The notes under the pieces: generated by a model
The model's database searches: none
Told to the model about the DNA's origin: nothing
What the model saw: only the letters and a program-made list of their open reading frames with translations
Assembly (NCBI GenBank): GCA_002011355.1
Contig: MTNE01000177.1
Coordinates: 1-16,121 of the forward strand
Length of the DNA stretch: 16,121 nucleotides
DNA from: Thermoplasmatales archaeon JdFR-43
GTDB taxonomy: Archaea > Thermoplasmatota > E2 > UBA202 > JdFR-43
Reading direction: 5' to 3'
Part shown: positions 6,523 to 13,365 of the stretch, piece after piece
How the letters are laid out: each line of letters opens with the position of its first letter
Numbering within the stretch: the first letter of the stretch is position 1
Translations under genes and position numbers: made by a program

Positions 6523-8235
6523 ATGCGCTATTTCATTTACTGTCGCAAATCTTCTGAGATAGAGGATAAGCAGGTCCTCTCAATTGAATCCCAGATAAAC
6601 GAATTAAAAAGGCTCGCTAAGAGACTGAACTTGGAGGTTGCTGATATCTTCACCGAATCACGTTCTGCAAAAGCACCTGGAAGGCCCATTTTCAATGAGA
6701 TGATAAAGAAGATCAAGCAAGGGAAGGCAGAGGGGATCCTCTGCTGGAAGCTGGATCGCCTTGCCAGAAACCCTATCGATGGAGGCCAGATCATCTGGCT
6801 CCTCCAAAAGGGAGTCCTTAAATGCATCCAAACCTTTGATCGGGCTTACTATCCTGAGGACAACGTTCTCTTGATGAGCGTTGAGTTCGGGATGGCAAAC
6901 CAATACATCCTTGATTTGAGCAAGAACATAAAGAGGGGCCTCAAGGCAAAAGTAGAGAAGGGCTGGCGCCCCAACCTCGCTCCTTTGGGCTACCTCAACG
7001 ATAACACAAAAGGGAAAGGGAGGAACATCATCGTCAAGGACCCAGAGAGATTCGAGCTAGTGAAGAGGATGTGGAAGTTGATGGCAAGCGGAAACTACAC
7101 CCCTCCCCAGATCTTAAAACTCGCCAACGACCAGTGGGGCTTGAGGACTAGAAAGGGGAAGAGGCTCTCAAAAAGTACAATCTACCGGATCTTCACCAAT
7201 CCCTTCTACGCTGGCCTATTCGAATACCCCAAGGGAAGCGGGAACTGGTACCGGGGAAGGCACGAGCCGATGATAACCCAAGAAGAATACGATAGGATCC
7301 AGGTTCTCCTCGGGAGAAAGGGAAATCCGAGGCCAAGGAAGAACAACTTTCCCTTCAGGTGTCTTATCAGGTGTGGAGAGTGCGGCTCCACGATCGTGGC
7401 GGACCCCAAGAACCAGATCATCTGTTCTAAGTGCAAGCACAAATTCTCGTTTAATAACAGGAACGAATGTCCCAAATGCAAGACCCCGATCGAGGAGATG
7501 AAGAACCCAACAATCCTGAGATACGTCTATTATCGCTGCTCAAAAAGAAGGAATCCAAACTGTTCACAAAAGTCGATTGAGCTCAAGGAACTTGAAGGGC
7601 AGATAAAGGTACTCCTATCGCGAATCCAGATCTCCGAGGCCTTCAAGAACTGGGCCTTGAAGTATCTGAGGGAGGAGGTCGAGAGGGAGAAGGAAAACTA
7701 CAAGGAGGTCCTCGCCTCCCAGAAGAGGGCCTACGCCAACTGTCTTAAGAAGCTTGACAATCTCCTTCGACTAAAGATCTCCCCTCTTAATGCCGATGGA
7801 AGCCTTATCTCGGATGAGGAGTACGCCAGAAAAAAAGCCGAGCTTATGAGGGAGAAGGCTCGGCTTGAGGAGGCAATGGAAAAACTCAAAAACCAAGGGG
7901 ATAGATGGCTTGGGGTTGTGGAGAAAACCTTCGGTTTTGCCTGTCACGCTAGGCATTGGTTCAAAAACGGCACCCCGGAGGAGAAAACCCAGATATTGCG
8001 CTCTCTAGGATCGAACCTAATCTTGAAGGACAGAAAGCTAGAAATAGAGCTGAAAAAGCCATTCAGGTGGATCGCTAAAGTCTCAAGTGGGTGTCCTGAG
8101 GTCAAAGAAGTGATCGAACCTAAGAAATCGCAGAAAAATCAAGGGGATTTGGAAAGAATCTATGCCTCGAGTCCCATGTTGAGCAGAGCTTTACACGAAA
8201 TTCGAACCTGGAAATTTGAGAAGTTAAGAGGATAG
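6523..8235 (+). CDS. Large serine recombinase 1, 570 aa
   Basis: The N-terminal resolvase domain (about 1-150) opens MRYFIYCRKSSE with the nucleophile at Ser10 and carries the catalytic-arginine motif KLDRLARN (76-83). A Recombinase domain follows (about 155-265, with RIFTNPFYAGLF), then a zinc ribbon and a long coiled coil (about 355-470). The zinc ribbon has Cys284/Cys287 and Cys339/Cys347. It contains an inserted second set of Cys knuckles (Cys301/Cys304 and Cys316/Cys319), which is unusual. Such enzymes integrate and excise DNA at att sites through 2-bp-staggered cuts. ATG 6523 gives the usual nucleophile position, and an in-frame stop precedes it at 6487. No SD is visible. The last codons (from 8178) lie in a sequence repeated at 9204, so the C-terminus may cross an old att site. 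Confidence 0.92.
   Translation: MRYFIYCRKSSEIEDKQVLSIESQINELKRLAKRLNLEVADIFTESRSAKAPGRPIFNEMIKKIKQGKAEGILCWKLDRLARNPIDGGQIIWLLQKGVLKCIQTFDRAYYPEDNVLLMSVEFGMANQYILDLSKNIKRGLKAKVEKGWRPNLAPLGYLNDNTKGKGRNIIVKDPERFELVKRMWKLMASGNYTPPQILKLANDQWGLRTRKGKRLSKSTIYRIFTNPFYAGLFEYPKGSGNWYRGRHEPMITQEEYDRIQVLLGRKGNPRPRKNNFPFRCLIRCGECGSTIVADPKNQIICSKCKHKFSFNNRNECPKCKTPIEEMKNPTILRYVYYRCSKRRNPNCSQKSIELKELEGQIKVLLSRIQISEAFKNWALKYLREEVEREKENYKEVLASQKRAYANCLKKLDNLLRLKISPLNADGSLISDEEYARKKAELMREKARLEEAMEKLKNQGDRWLGVVEKTFGFACHARHWFKNGTPEEKTQILRSLGSNLILKDRKLEIELKKPFRWIAKVSSGCPEVKEVIEPKKSQKNQGDLERIYASSPMLSRALHEIRTWKFEKLRG
8178..8211 (+). repeat. Imperfect 34-bp direct repeat, copy 1
   Basis: The first 18 bases, GTTGAGCAGAGCTTTACA, are identical to 9204-9221. 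The following 16 bases differ from copy 2 at five positions, all transitions. It lies within the last 20 codons of recombinase 1. Similarity ends abruptly on both sides, as expected of an attachment-site core rather than a duplicated gene. Confidence 0.75.
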
Positions 8236-8282
8236 CAAAGCCGCACTTATAACCTAGACCAGATAGATATTTAATTTGCAAT

Positions 8283-9038
8283 TCAAGTCTCTCTTCTTTC
8301 CTCTCCATGAAGCCCTTTTCTTTGGATCCAACGTACTTCGTCAGGTGTAATAAGTAGAACGTCGATAGGACCACCAACAGTTTTAGGGCGCGCTTGAAAT
8401 CGCATTGTATCAATAGTTGTACGGATAGCATAAATTGAAAAATCTATCGCGTCCTGAAGTGTCATTGCATCCCAAACAATTGGCGCTGGTGAGCGAACAA
8501 TATTTTTAACCCCCTTTTCATCTTCAACTATTACAGGATTAACAATAGAAGCGATAACGTCAATTTCTCCAGACCACATGGCGCCATAAACAAGTGAGCC
8601 ATCGGACTTAACGTTTCTTCTCTCGACAATGTCACGACTCACATGACAATAGTAAACGTAAGGTACACTAATCTTTCCTTCTTCTTTCTTGTAACCGGCA
8701 ACGTGAAACCCAACATCAGCTTTGGGAAAAGATCTACGGAAGTATTTAACGATCTTTTCAGGGACAGTCGTAATATCATCCACTTTTGTCAACTCTTCTT
8801 CAATGAATTTTTTGATGTGACTTGCTATGGGTACCCCCGCCAGTAAAGCCTCGCCAAAGCTAGAGATTCCAATCTTCTGGTCCTCTAGAAGGAATGTTTT
8901 AGTAACGGAATCAGAGGCGGGAACATTTACTCTAAAATCCTTCCCTCCTGGAGTTTTCCCTTCGAGCTGCAGAAATTGCCTACTATCGGAAGCCATTACA
9001 ATCCCTTCTGGTACGTAGGTCACAACTGCTAATGTCAT
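8283..9038 (-). CDS. Proteasome-like Ntn hydrolase, 251 aa
   Basis: The protein begins MTLAVVTYVPEGIVMASDSR, the typical start of a proteasome beta-type Ntn hydrolase. Thr2 would become the N-terminal nucleophile after Met removal. Asp18 and Lys47 (in SVTKTFLLEDQKIGI) fit the Asp17 and Lys33 positions of the beta subunit, with an insertion between them. The segment GISSFGEALLAG follows as in the family. It does not look like HslV or a canonical 20S subunit, and no ATPase or alpha-subunit gene is nearby. It may act as a stand-alone assembly or an amidohydrolase. The start is supported by an ideal SD (AAAGGAGG, 8 bases upstream) and by placing Thr at position 2. It is convergent with recombinase 1 and lies between two direct repeats. 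Confidence 0.78.
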   Translation of the reverse strand: MTLAVVTYVPEGIVMASDSRQFLQLEGKTPGGKDFRVNVPASDSVTKTFLLEDQKIGISSFGEALLAGVPIASHIKKFIEEELTKVDDITTVPEKIVKYFRRSFPKADVGFHVAGYKKEEGKISVPYVYYCHVSRDIVERRNVKSDGSLVYGAMWSGEIDVIASIVNPVIVEDEKGVKNIVRSPAPIVWDAMTLQDAIDFSIYAIRTTIDTMRFQARPKTVGGPIDVLLITPDEVRWIQRKGLHGEERRET

Positions 9039-9069
9039 TGGTTTTCCGCCTCCTTTTGATACTTAAATT

Positions 9070-9097
9070 ATTTTACCATATAAGGTAAAGAATTCAA
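9070..9097 (-). promoter_or_regulatory. Promoter of the Ntn hydrolase gene with embedded dyad
   Basis: Read on the minus strand, TTGAAT (9097-9092), a 16-base spacer and TAAAAT (9075-9070) form a sigma-70-type promoter about 32 bases before the start codon. An inverted repeat, TTTACC (9072-9077) with GGTAAA (9084-9089), overlaps the -10 box and spacer and is a candidate operator. Confidence 0.6.
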
Positions 9098-9203
9098 CAC
9101 CTTTAGCATTCTTAGATTGAGGAAGCTAGGTTTAAAAGGCTTCCTTCATTATCTTACAGATCTTCAAGCCTTGTTCCCGGTGACAATTTACTTCTTCAGG
9201 CAA

Positions 9204-9237
9204 GTTGAGCAGAGCTTTACATGAAGTTTGAATCTAG
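9204..9237 (+). repeat. Imperfect 34-bp direct repeat, copy 2
   Basis: It matches 8178-8211 in the same orientation: 29 of 34 positions are identical and the other five are transitions. It lies in the non-coding region between the Ntn hydrolase promoter and the terminator at 9267. Together with copy 1 it brackets a 1-kb segment holding only the Ntn hydrolase gene. Confidence 0.75.
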
Positions 9238-9254
9238 TTCTAGTTAAAAAATTT

Positions 9255-9291
9255 TACAAATAAATAGCCCGATCTCATCACGAGACCGGGC
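9255..9291 (-). terminator. Rho-independent terminator of the three-helix membrane protein gene
   Basis: GCCCGATCTC (9267-9276) and GAGACCGGGC (9282-9291) form a 10-bp stem with one A-C mismatch and an ATCAC loop. On the minus strand the stem is followed by a U-rich tract. It begins 28 bases after the stop of the gene at 9319. Confidence 0.75.
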
Positions 9292-9318
9292 GTACAGACA
9301 GTTTGCATGATGTTTGTT

Positions 9319-9792
9319 TCAGGGCGGTGGTACTCGACGAAGGAGCTCTTTAATTCCTTCTGCCACTTGGTCCATGTTAGAGGAGAGTTTTTCGACACCT
9401 TCGGCTACTCGATTCATGTTATAAGAAAGAGAGGTGGCCCATTGGGTAGCGGGGATAAGAATAGTCAGAGTTACAGCGACTATACCGAGAGCAACATTGA
9501 AAGCATTTATTCGTTCTCGCCCAGGATTTTTGCTTATAAAACCCTGACGCTCTAATACATTGAGTATCCAGGGAGTTAGAAGCCACCAGTATAGTAACCC
9601 AAGAGGTATTAGCCACATTAAGCAGCCAAGGATGCGTATCTTGGTCAAGAAAAATGCTAGCTCTAAACCTAGACCTATAAAAGACAGAAACCCTAGCAAC
9701 CACCATCTGTATTTTAAGAGAATGGGGATTACGTCTCTCACCTTCGCCTCCTTCGACGAAGGGACTTTCAAGGACACTGATACTGTGCTCAT
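9319..9792 (-). CDS. Three-helix membrane protein with repeated coiled tail, 157 aa
   Basis: No known family is recognised. After a short N-terminal region come three hydrophobic segments at about residues 30-50, 53-77 and 97-118. A C-terminal amphipathic tail follows, made of a 14-residue unit repeated twice: MNRVAEGVEKLSSN (126-139) and MDQVAEGIKELLRR (140-153). That tail should form a short coiled coil on one face of the membrane. The start at 9792 is chosen because AAGGAGG (9799-9805) lies 6 bases upstream. The frame stays open to 9924, but that extension would be encoded by the leader hairpin. The gene has a long structured leader and its own terminator, so it appears to be transcribed alone. 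Confidence 0.75.
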   Translation of the reverse strand: MSTVSVSLKVPSSKEAKVRDVIPILLKYRWWLLGFLSFIGLGLELAFFLTKIRILGCLMWLIPLGLLYWWLLTPWILNVLERQGFISKNPGRERINAFNVALGIVAVTLTILIPATQWATSLSYNMNRVAEGVEKLSSNMDQVAEGIKELLRRVPPP

Positions 9793-10184
9793 CGGAATCC
9801 TCCTTCCTGCCCGGTTTTCTGCCCATCCACAACGGGCTTGGGCAGAATTCCAGGCAGGAAGGACTCCTTGGTGATAGGTTGTGAAAGTGCATCGAAGTTG
9901 GCGCCGCAGCAGTGGAAACCACAAAGATTTGTTTCGAAAGTGGATACCGTTTGCGAGTTGTGAGGAAAAGCCCAGAATATGGGGCGTAAATGGTGGGGCA
10001 GCAGGTGAATAAGGTGTCTGAGAACGATCTGTGTCTATAAAGGGCCACTTGTTTGTAAAGATGGTATTAAGACCAAATCTCTCAACGCAGCAAGAGCCCG
10101 CCTCATAACTACATCACCCTCCTTCCTCGGTTTTAGTTTTTTCCTTTCTCCCCTCTTCTTTGATAATTACTACCACCATTTTTT
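9793..10184 (-). other. Long leader region with no convincing gene
   Basis: Between the candidate promoter at 10185 and the start at 9792 lie about 390 bases without a convincing coding region. On the minus strand an AAGGAGG signal near 10125 is followed by an ATG-TAG start-stop pair. A 23-codon ORF (10106 down to 10035, beginning MRRALAALRD) comes after that. The region then contains the hairpin at 9801-9863. It could be a regulatory leader or the remains of a decayed gene. Confidence 0.4.
9801..9863 (-). promoter_or_regulatory. RBS-sequestering leader hairpin
   Basis: TCCTTCCTGCC (9801-9811) is perfectly complementary to GGCAGGAAGGA (9853-9863). TTCTGCCC (9817-9824) is perfectly complementary to GGGCAGAA (9840-9847). 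The two stems are joined by a symmetric 5x5 internal loop and capped by a 15-nt loop. In the minus-strand mRNA the 3' arm contains five of the seven bases of the SD for the gene starting at 9792. Folding should reduce ribosome binding. No riboswitch class is recognised. Confidence 0.65.
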
Positions 10185-10213
10185 ATTATAAACATCCTGT
10201 CAACTTAAAGCAA
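10185..10213 (-). promoter_or_regulatory. Candidate promoter for the leader and membrane protein gene
   Basis: On the minus strand, TTGCTT (10213-10208), a 17-base spacer and a perfect TATAAT (10190-10185). It lies about 390 bases upstream of the coding start and just past the stop of the PLD gene. Confidence 0.5.
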
Positions 10214-10268
10214 GACCGATGTTATCATTCAACAAGAATTACGACAACTTTTTAGACTGAGCATTTGT

Positions 10269-11174
10269 TTAAGGTTTGCACTGTATCACTATATCGGTTG
10301 GTGCTTTTTCCCAGAAGCATTGATCTATCAGCCTGCCAGAAGCATCATAGAGATAAACCTCATCTCCTTTGTTTGCGAGATAAAGACCACGGCTATATCC
10401 TGTTGGGTTATACTGTCTACCATATACCCGGAGGGACGCTTTTGGTGCCAAGACCGTTCCTTGAGGGAAAACGTAACTCCCCTCTCCATCGCTTAATCGC
10501 CATCCGGATATATCCACCGGAACATCGGAAAGGTTGTAAAGCTCAATCCATTCTTCATCCGGTTCTAAGCCACTTGGATTTGGCAGTACTGCACTTATTA
10601 TCACTTTCACGCCTGTAGTGACAGCTTTCCGTGTGTCTTCAACCTTAAACCTTTCCCACAGGTTCTCAAATTCCTGGGTGTAAGCTTGGGCGATCTCTGG
10701 ACAGGAGATAATCACAATGTTCTCGAAGTTATTATCGTCAGCCGAAGCCGTCCAGTTATAAGAGCCAGTGATGGTGACTTTCTTGTCGATTATCACAAAC
10801 TTGTGGTGCATAAGGCCTGAGGTATTCTCAATGGCGACAGGAATGCCTTCGGCTATCAGTCTCTGATATTCCCCTCCGCTTGCCCCAACCTGACTTTCAT
10901 CAAGAAGAATCCTTACCTTCACCCCTCTTCTGTAGGCTCGGATTACAGCCTCACCAAGATCATCATCCGTGAAGTAGTACATAGCGATATCCAGGGTTTG
11001 GGTCGCGGAATCCATTAGCTCGATGAGTTTATATTCGATCACCCGATCGACCTCTGGACAGACAAACAGGGCTTCTATCCTGCACAATGGCAGTTGGATT
11101 TGACTCGCGATTACACAGCCAAAGAGGGATAAAGCTGCACTCACGATCACCAACACATAGAAAGCTTTCCGCAT
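10269..11174 (-). CDS. Phospholipase-D-type nuclease lipoprotein with lamin-tail domain, 301 aa
   Basis: The protein starts MRKAFYVLVIVSAALSLFGC, a lipoprotein signal peptide with lipobox LFGC and acylated Cys20. Residues about 35-180 are a PLD-like domain with one HKD motif (His123, Lys125, Asp130) followed by GSYN (137-140). One motif per chain is typical of the Nuc-type endonucleases, which act as dimers. Residues about 190-298 match a lamin-tail domain (EWIELYNLSD, GWRLSDGEG, YLANKGDEVYLYD), a beta-sandwich often attached to secreted nucleases. It would cut DNA, or phosphodiesters, outside the cytoplasm. The start 20 codons inside the longer frame is chosen because it gives an intact signal peptide with a GGGGGTGG SD. 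DNA scavenging, entry exclusion or conjugation-related processing are possible roles. Confidence 0.88.
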   Translation of the reverse strand: MRKAFYVLVIVSAALSLFGCVIASQIQLPLCRIEALFVCPEVDRVIEYKLIELMDSATQTLDIAMYYFTDDDLGEAVIRAYRRGVKVRILLDESQVGASGGEYQRLIAEGIPVAIENTSGLMHHKFVIIDKKVTITGSYNWTASADDNNFENIVIISCPEIAQAYTQEFENLWERFKVEDTRKAVTTGVKVIISAVLPNPSGLEPDEEWIELYNLSDVPVDISGWRLSDGEGSYVFPQGTVLAPKASLRVYGRQYNPTGYSRGLYLANKGDEVYLYDASGRLIDQCFWEKAPTDIVIQCKP

Positions 11175-11219
11175 CAAACCACCCCCGAAATAGAGTTTAG
11201 ACCAAATCCAAGTTCGAGG

Positions 11220-11243
11220 AAAAAGGGCCGCCATGGGCGGCCC
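11220..11243 (-). terminator. Rho-independent terminator of the 11993-11303 operon
   Basis: On the minus strand GGGCCGCC-CAT-GGCGGCCC is followed by TTTTT. The perfect 8-bp G+C stem and T-run lie about 60 bases after the stop at 11303 and before the PLD gene start, which separates the two transcription units. Confidence 0.85.
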
Positions 11244-11302
11244 GGGACAGAAAGAAACGGTGGGCTATTGCTTTAGTGTTCCCTAGACCGAGGATGCGCC
11301 TC

Positions 11303-11698
11303 TTACCTCCTCTTACGGTAAGAGGTCGAGGGGGTCCTTTTCCTGGATCCAGTTGAATCAGCATGTTGTCTGTAGTTGGGGCAGAACCAGTATCTCCCGT
11401 ATCTTCCGTGTTTCTCTATCACCGGGCTTTTGCAGATGCTTCCGTCTTTGAGCCTGAGGTTGCAACGGGGAACACCATGCTCATCGATGTATATCCTTGC
11501 GTCTGGGTTCATTCTGTTTCCTTCATGGATAAAGATCTTCCGTCTTAAAGGGGTTCCTTCGATTTCCCTTATCCATGCAAGGATCTTGACAATTCTTTTG
11601 AAGAGTTGGGTTTCGTCATCGTCCCGTAGGGTGATCTGACACTCAAACCCATCCCTTGTTAGGTAAGCGGTGTTCCAGCTTGCCCTTGCCTCTTCCAT
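11303..11698 (-). CDS. Small zinc-ribbon-like protein, 131 aa
   Basis: The N-terminal half (about 1-70) is mixed alpha/beta with the segment NTAYLTRDGFECQITLRDDD. The C-terminal half has Cys79, Cys89, Cys106 and His112, spaced like a zinc ribbon, followed by a Ser/Arg-rich basic tail. This suggests nucleic-acid binding. The fold reminds me of small proteins on phages and plasmids, but I cannot name a family. The start is fixed by AAGGAGGTG (11704-11712), 5 bases upstream. A longer open frame to 11791 overlaps the preceding gene and is rejected. It is the second gene of an operon, 16 bases after the 92-aa gene, and ends in a strong terminator. Confidence 0.7.
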   Translation of the reverse strand: MEEARASWNTAYLTRDGFECQITLRDDDETQLFKRIVKILAWIREIEGTPLRRKIFIHEGNRMNPDARIYIDEHGVPRCNLRLKDGSICKSPVIEKHGRYGRYWFCPNYRQHADSTGSRKRTPSTSYRKRR

Positions 11699-11714
11699 TT
11701 TTTCACCTCCTTCC

Positions 11715-11993
11715 TCAGTATTCCTCTGGGAACAAGATGGTCGTAGTAAACCGGTCAGCTTCAGTGATGATCCAAATCTTCGTTCCGTCACTATGACGGT
11801 AAGCGGAGAGGATCCGAAATCCTTCTAGAAGGGAGAGATCGTTTTCCTTCTTGTCCTCCTCGCTTAGGTCTCCCCAATCACCGTTGAGGTGGCGTTTGAG
11901 GGAATTAAGGACGAACTCCGCAAAATTTTGGTCTTCAGCGATCCTATCATTGACACCTTTACTTAAGTAGAGCTCTCCTAATCTCAGTTTCAT
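11715..11993 (-). CDS. Plasmid/ICE-type conserved small protein, 92 aa
   Basis: The sequence contains NRHLNGDWGDL-like and KIWIITEADRFTTTILFPEE segments (here SLKRHLNGDWGDLSEEDK). I recognise these from a widespread small protein annotated 'plasmid related' on plasmids and integrative elements. Its biochemical role is not known to me. The length is as expected for the family, and the C-terminus ends in FPEEY as is common. An ideal SD (AAAGGAGGTG) lies 5 bases upstream of the start. It is the first gene of a two-gene minus-strand operon and is divergent from the TraG-like gene, with only 82 bases between the starts. Its presence supports a conjugative or plasmid ancestry for the island. Confidence 0.78.
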   Translation of the reverse strand: MKLRLGELYLSKGVNDRIAEDQNFAEFVLNSLKRHLNGDWGDLSEEDKKENDLSLLEGFRILSAYRHSDGTKIWIITEADRFTTTILFPEEY

Positions 11994-12075
11994 AGCCCAC
12001 CTCCTTTTGTAAAGGCGCTATCTTCAGAATAGATCGTCACTTCAGAGGAAAAAGGGGCGAAAGGTTGCTTTAGGA

Positions 12076-13365
12076 ATGAAAAGAACATTCCTGTGGAAAG
12101 GGCGAATTCCAGATTACAGTGATCCAATGCTTAAGATCAACCACTTTGCCCAGACGGATTTCCGCGGAGAGAAAAAAGTTTTTGGCATAAAGAGAGAAGA
12201 CAGAAGGCTTCACATGTACATCGTAGGAAGGACGGGTATGGGGAAGACGACCCTCCTTTTGAACATGATCCTAAACGATGTATACGGAGGAGAGGGTCTT
12301 TGTTTTTTGGATCCCCATGGTGATGCGGTTGATAGGCTCTTGGATTACATCCCATCCTTCAGGGTGAGGGATACTATCTATTTCGATCCGGCTGAGCATC
12401 CCATCCCTCTCAATATCCTTGGAGGAGTTGAGGGGAAGAGGAAACACCTCCTTGTCTCCAACCTCATCTCCATCTTCAGGAAGCTTTATGGTGAGCATTG
12501 GCAACATCGCCAAGAACATATCCTGAGGAATTGCCTCTTCACCCTCTTGGAGTCCGATGAACCCAAGACACTCCTTGACCTTTACAGGCTCCTTTCGGAC
12601 CGAGACTACAGGAGGAAGGCAATCCGGGAAGTGAAGGACCCGATAGTTAAATCCTTCTGGCAGAACGAGTTCCCAAAATACCTCTATCAGTTCAAAGGGG
12701 AAGCGTTAGCTCCACTTCAAAACAAGCTTGGGACTTTCCTGACAGTGCCTTTGGTGAGGCAAATTCTTTGTCGCACTGAAAGCAGGCTGGATTTCCGGGA
12801 GATCATGGACCGGGGTAAGATCCTACTGGTCAACCTGGCCAAGGGGAAGCTTGGGGAAGATATTTGTTCTTTTCTCGGATCGCTAATAGTGACCCAATTC
12901 CAACTCACATCGCTTTCTAGAATCGATATCCCGGAGGAAGAACGGAGGGATTTCTACCTTTATTTGGACGAGTTCCAGAACTTTGTTGTCCCGGAGACCT
13001 TCGAGGGGATCCTATCCGAGGCAAGAAAATACCGGCTTTGCCTGATCCTCTCACATCAGTACATCGGCCAACTGAGTGAAAGACTGAGGAGGGCAATCTT
13101 CGGGAACGTGGGCACGATCATCGCCTTCCCGGTGGGGCCGGAGAATGGGGAATTCTTGGAGAAAGAGTTCCATTCGGTTTTCAAGAGGGAGGACCTTATA
13201 ACCCACGATAGGCACCACATTTACCTTATGCTCGCCATAGATGGCAAGACCTCAAGGCCTTTTTCGGCTTACGCTTTGCCACGCTTTTATCGATTCGAGC
13301 CACAAAGGCAGCGAGAGAGAATTGTCTCAAAGACAACAATGTGCAAATACAGAAATCCCCGTTGA
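12076..13365 (+). CDS. TraG/VirD4-like soluble ATPase, 429 aa
   Basis: A P-loop ATPase of the conjugative coupling/HerA-like group. Walker A is GRTGMGKTT (51-59), followed by LDPHGD (78-83) and Walker B FYLYLDEFQNF (D298, E299), then LILSHQYI (323-330). VirD4/TraG proteins pump DNA to a type IV secretion channel. This one lacks the usual N-terminal membrane helices, so it would be cytoplasmic. The C-terminus ends soon after the ERIVSKTTMCKYRNPR segment, where relatives I know usually continue, so it may be trimmed. The RBS is weak. ATG 12076 is kept because no earlier in-frame start exists after the stop at 12010. No relaxase or VirB-type genes are in the window, so it may serve mobilisation or another DNA-handling role. 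Confidence 0.85.
   Translation: MKRTFLWKGRIPDYSDPMLKINHFAQTDFRGEKKVFGIKREDRRLHMYIVGRTGMGKTTLLLNMILNDVYGGEGLCFLDPHGDAVDRLLDYIPSFRVRDTIYFDPAEHPIPLNILGGVEGKRKHLLVSNLISIFRKLYGEHWQHRQEHILRNCLFTLLESDEPKTLLDLYRLLSDRDYRRKAIREVKDPIVKSFWQNEFPKYLYQFKGEALAPLQNKLGTFLTVPLVRQILCRTESRLDFREIMDRGKILLVNLAKGKLGEDICSFLGSLIVTQFQLTSLSRIDIPEEERRDFYLYLDEFQNFVVPETFEGILSEARKYRLCLILSHQYIGQLSERLRRAIFGNVGTIIAFPVGPENGEFLEKEFHSVFKREDLITHDRHHIYLMLAIDGKTSRPFSAYALPRFYRFEPQRQRERIVSKTTMCKYRNPR

Noticed and set aside
8190..8215. T-loop-like ATTCGAACC in the direct repeat, suggesting a tRNA attachment site
   Set aside because: The flanking bases cannot form a T-stem in either copy, and no tRNA body is present.
9793..9924. 44-codon N-terminal extension of the membrane protein
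   Set aside because: It would be encoded by the leader hairpin. A strong SD lies in front of the internal ATG at 9792.
9419..10048. 209-codon minus-strand ORF across the leader and membrane protein
   Set aside because: It overlaps the better-supported membrane protein in another frame, has no RBS and encodes a Cys/Ser/Arg-rich sequence without family features.
10185..10206. TTGACA on the minus strand as -35 for the TATAAT at 10185
   Set aside because: It lies only 7 bases from the -10 box. TTGCTT at 17-base spacing is the workable partner.
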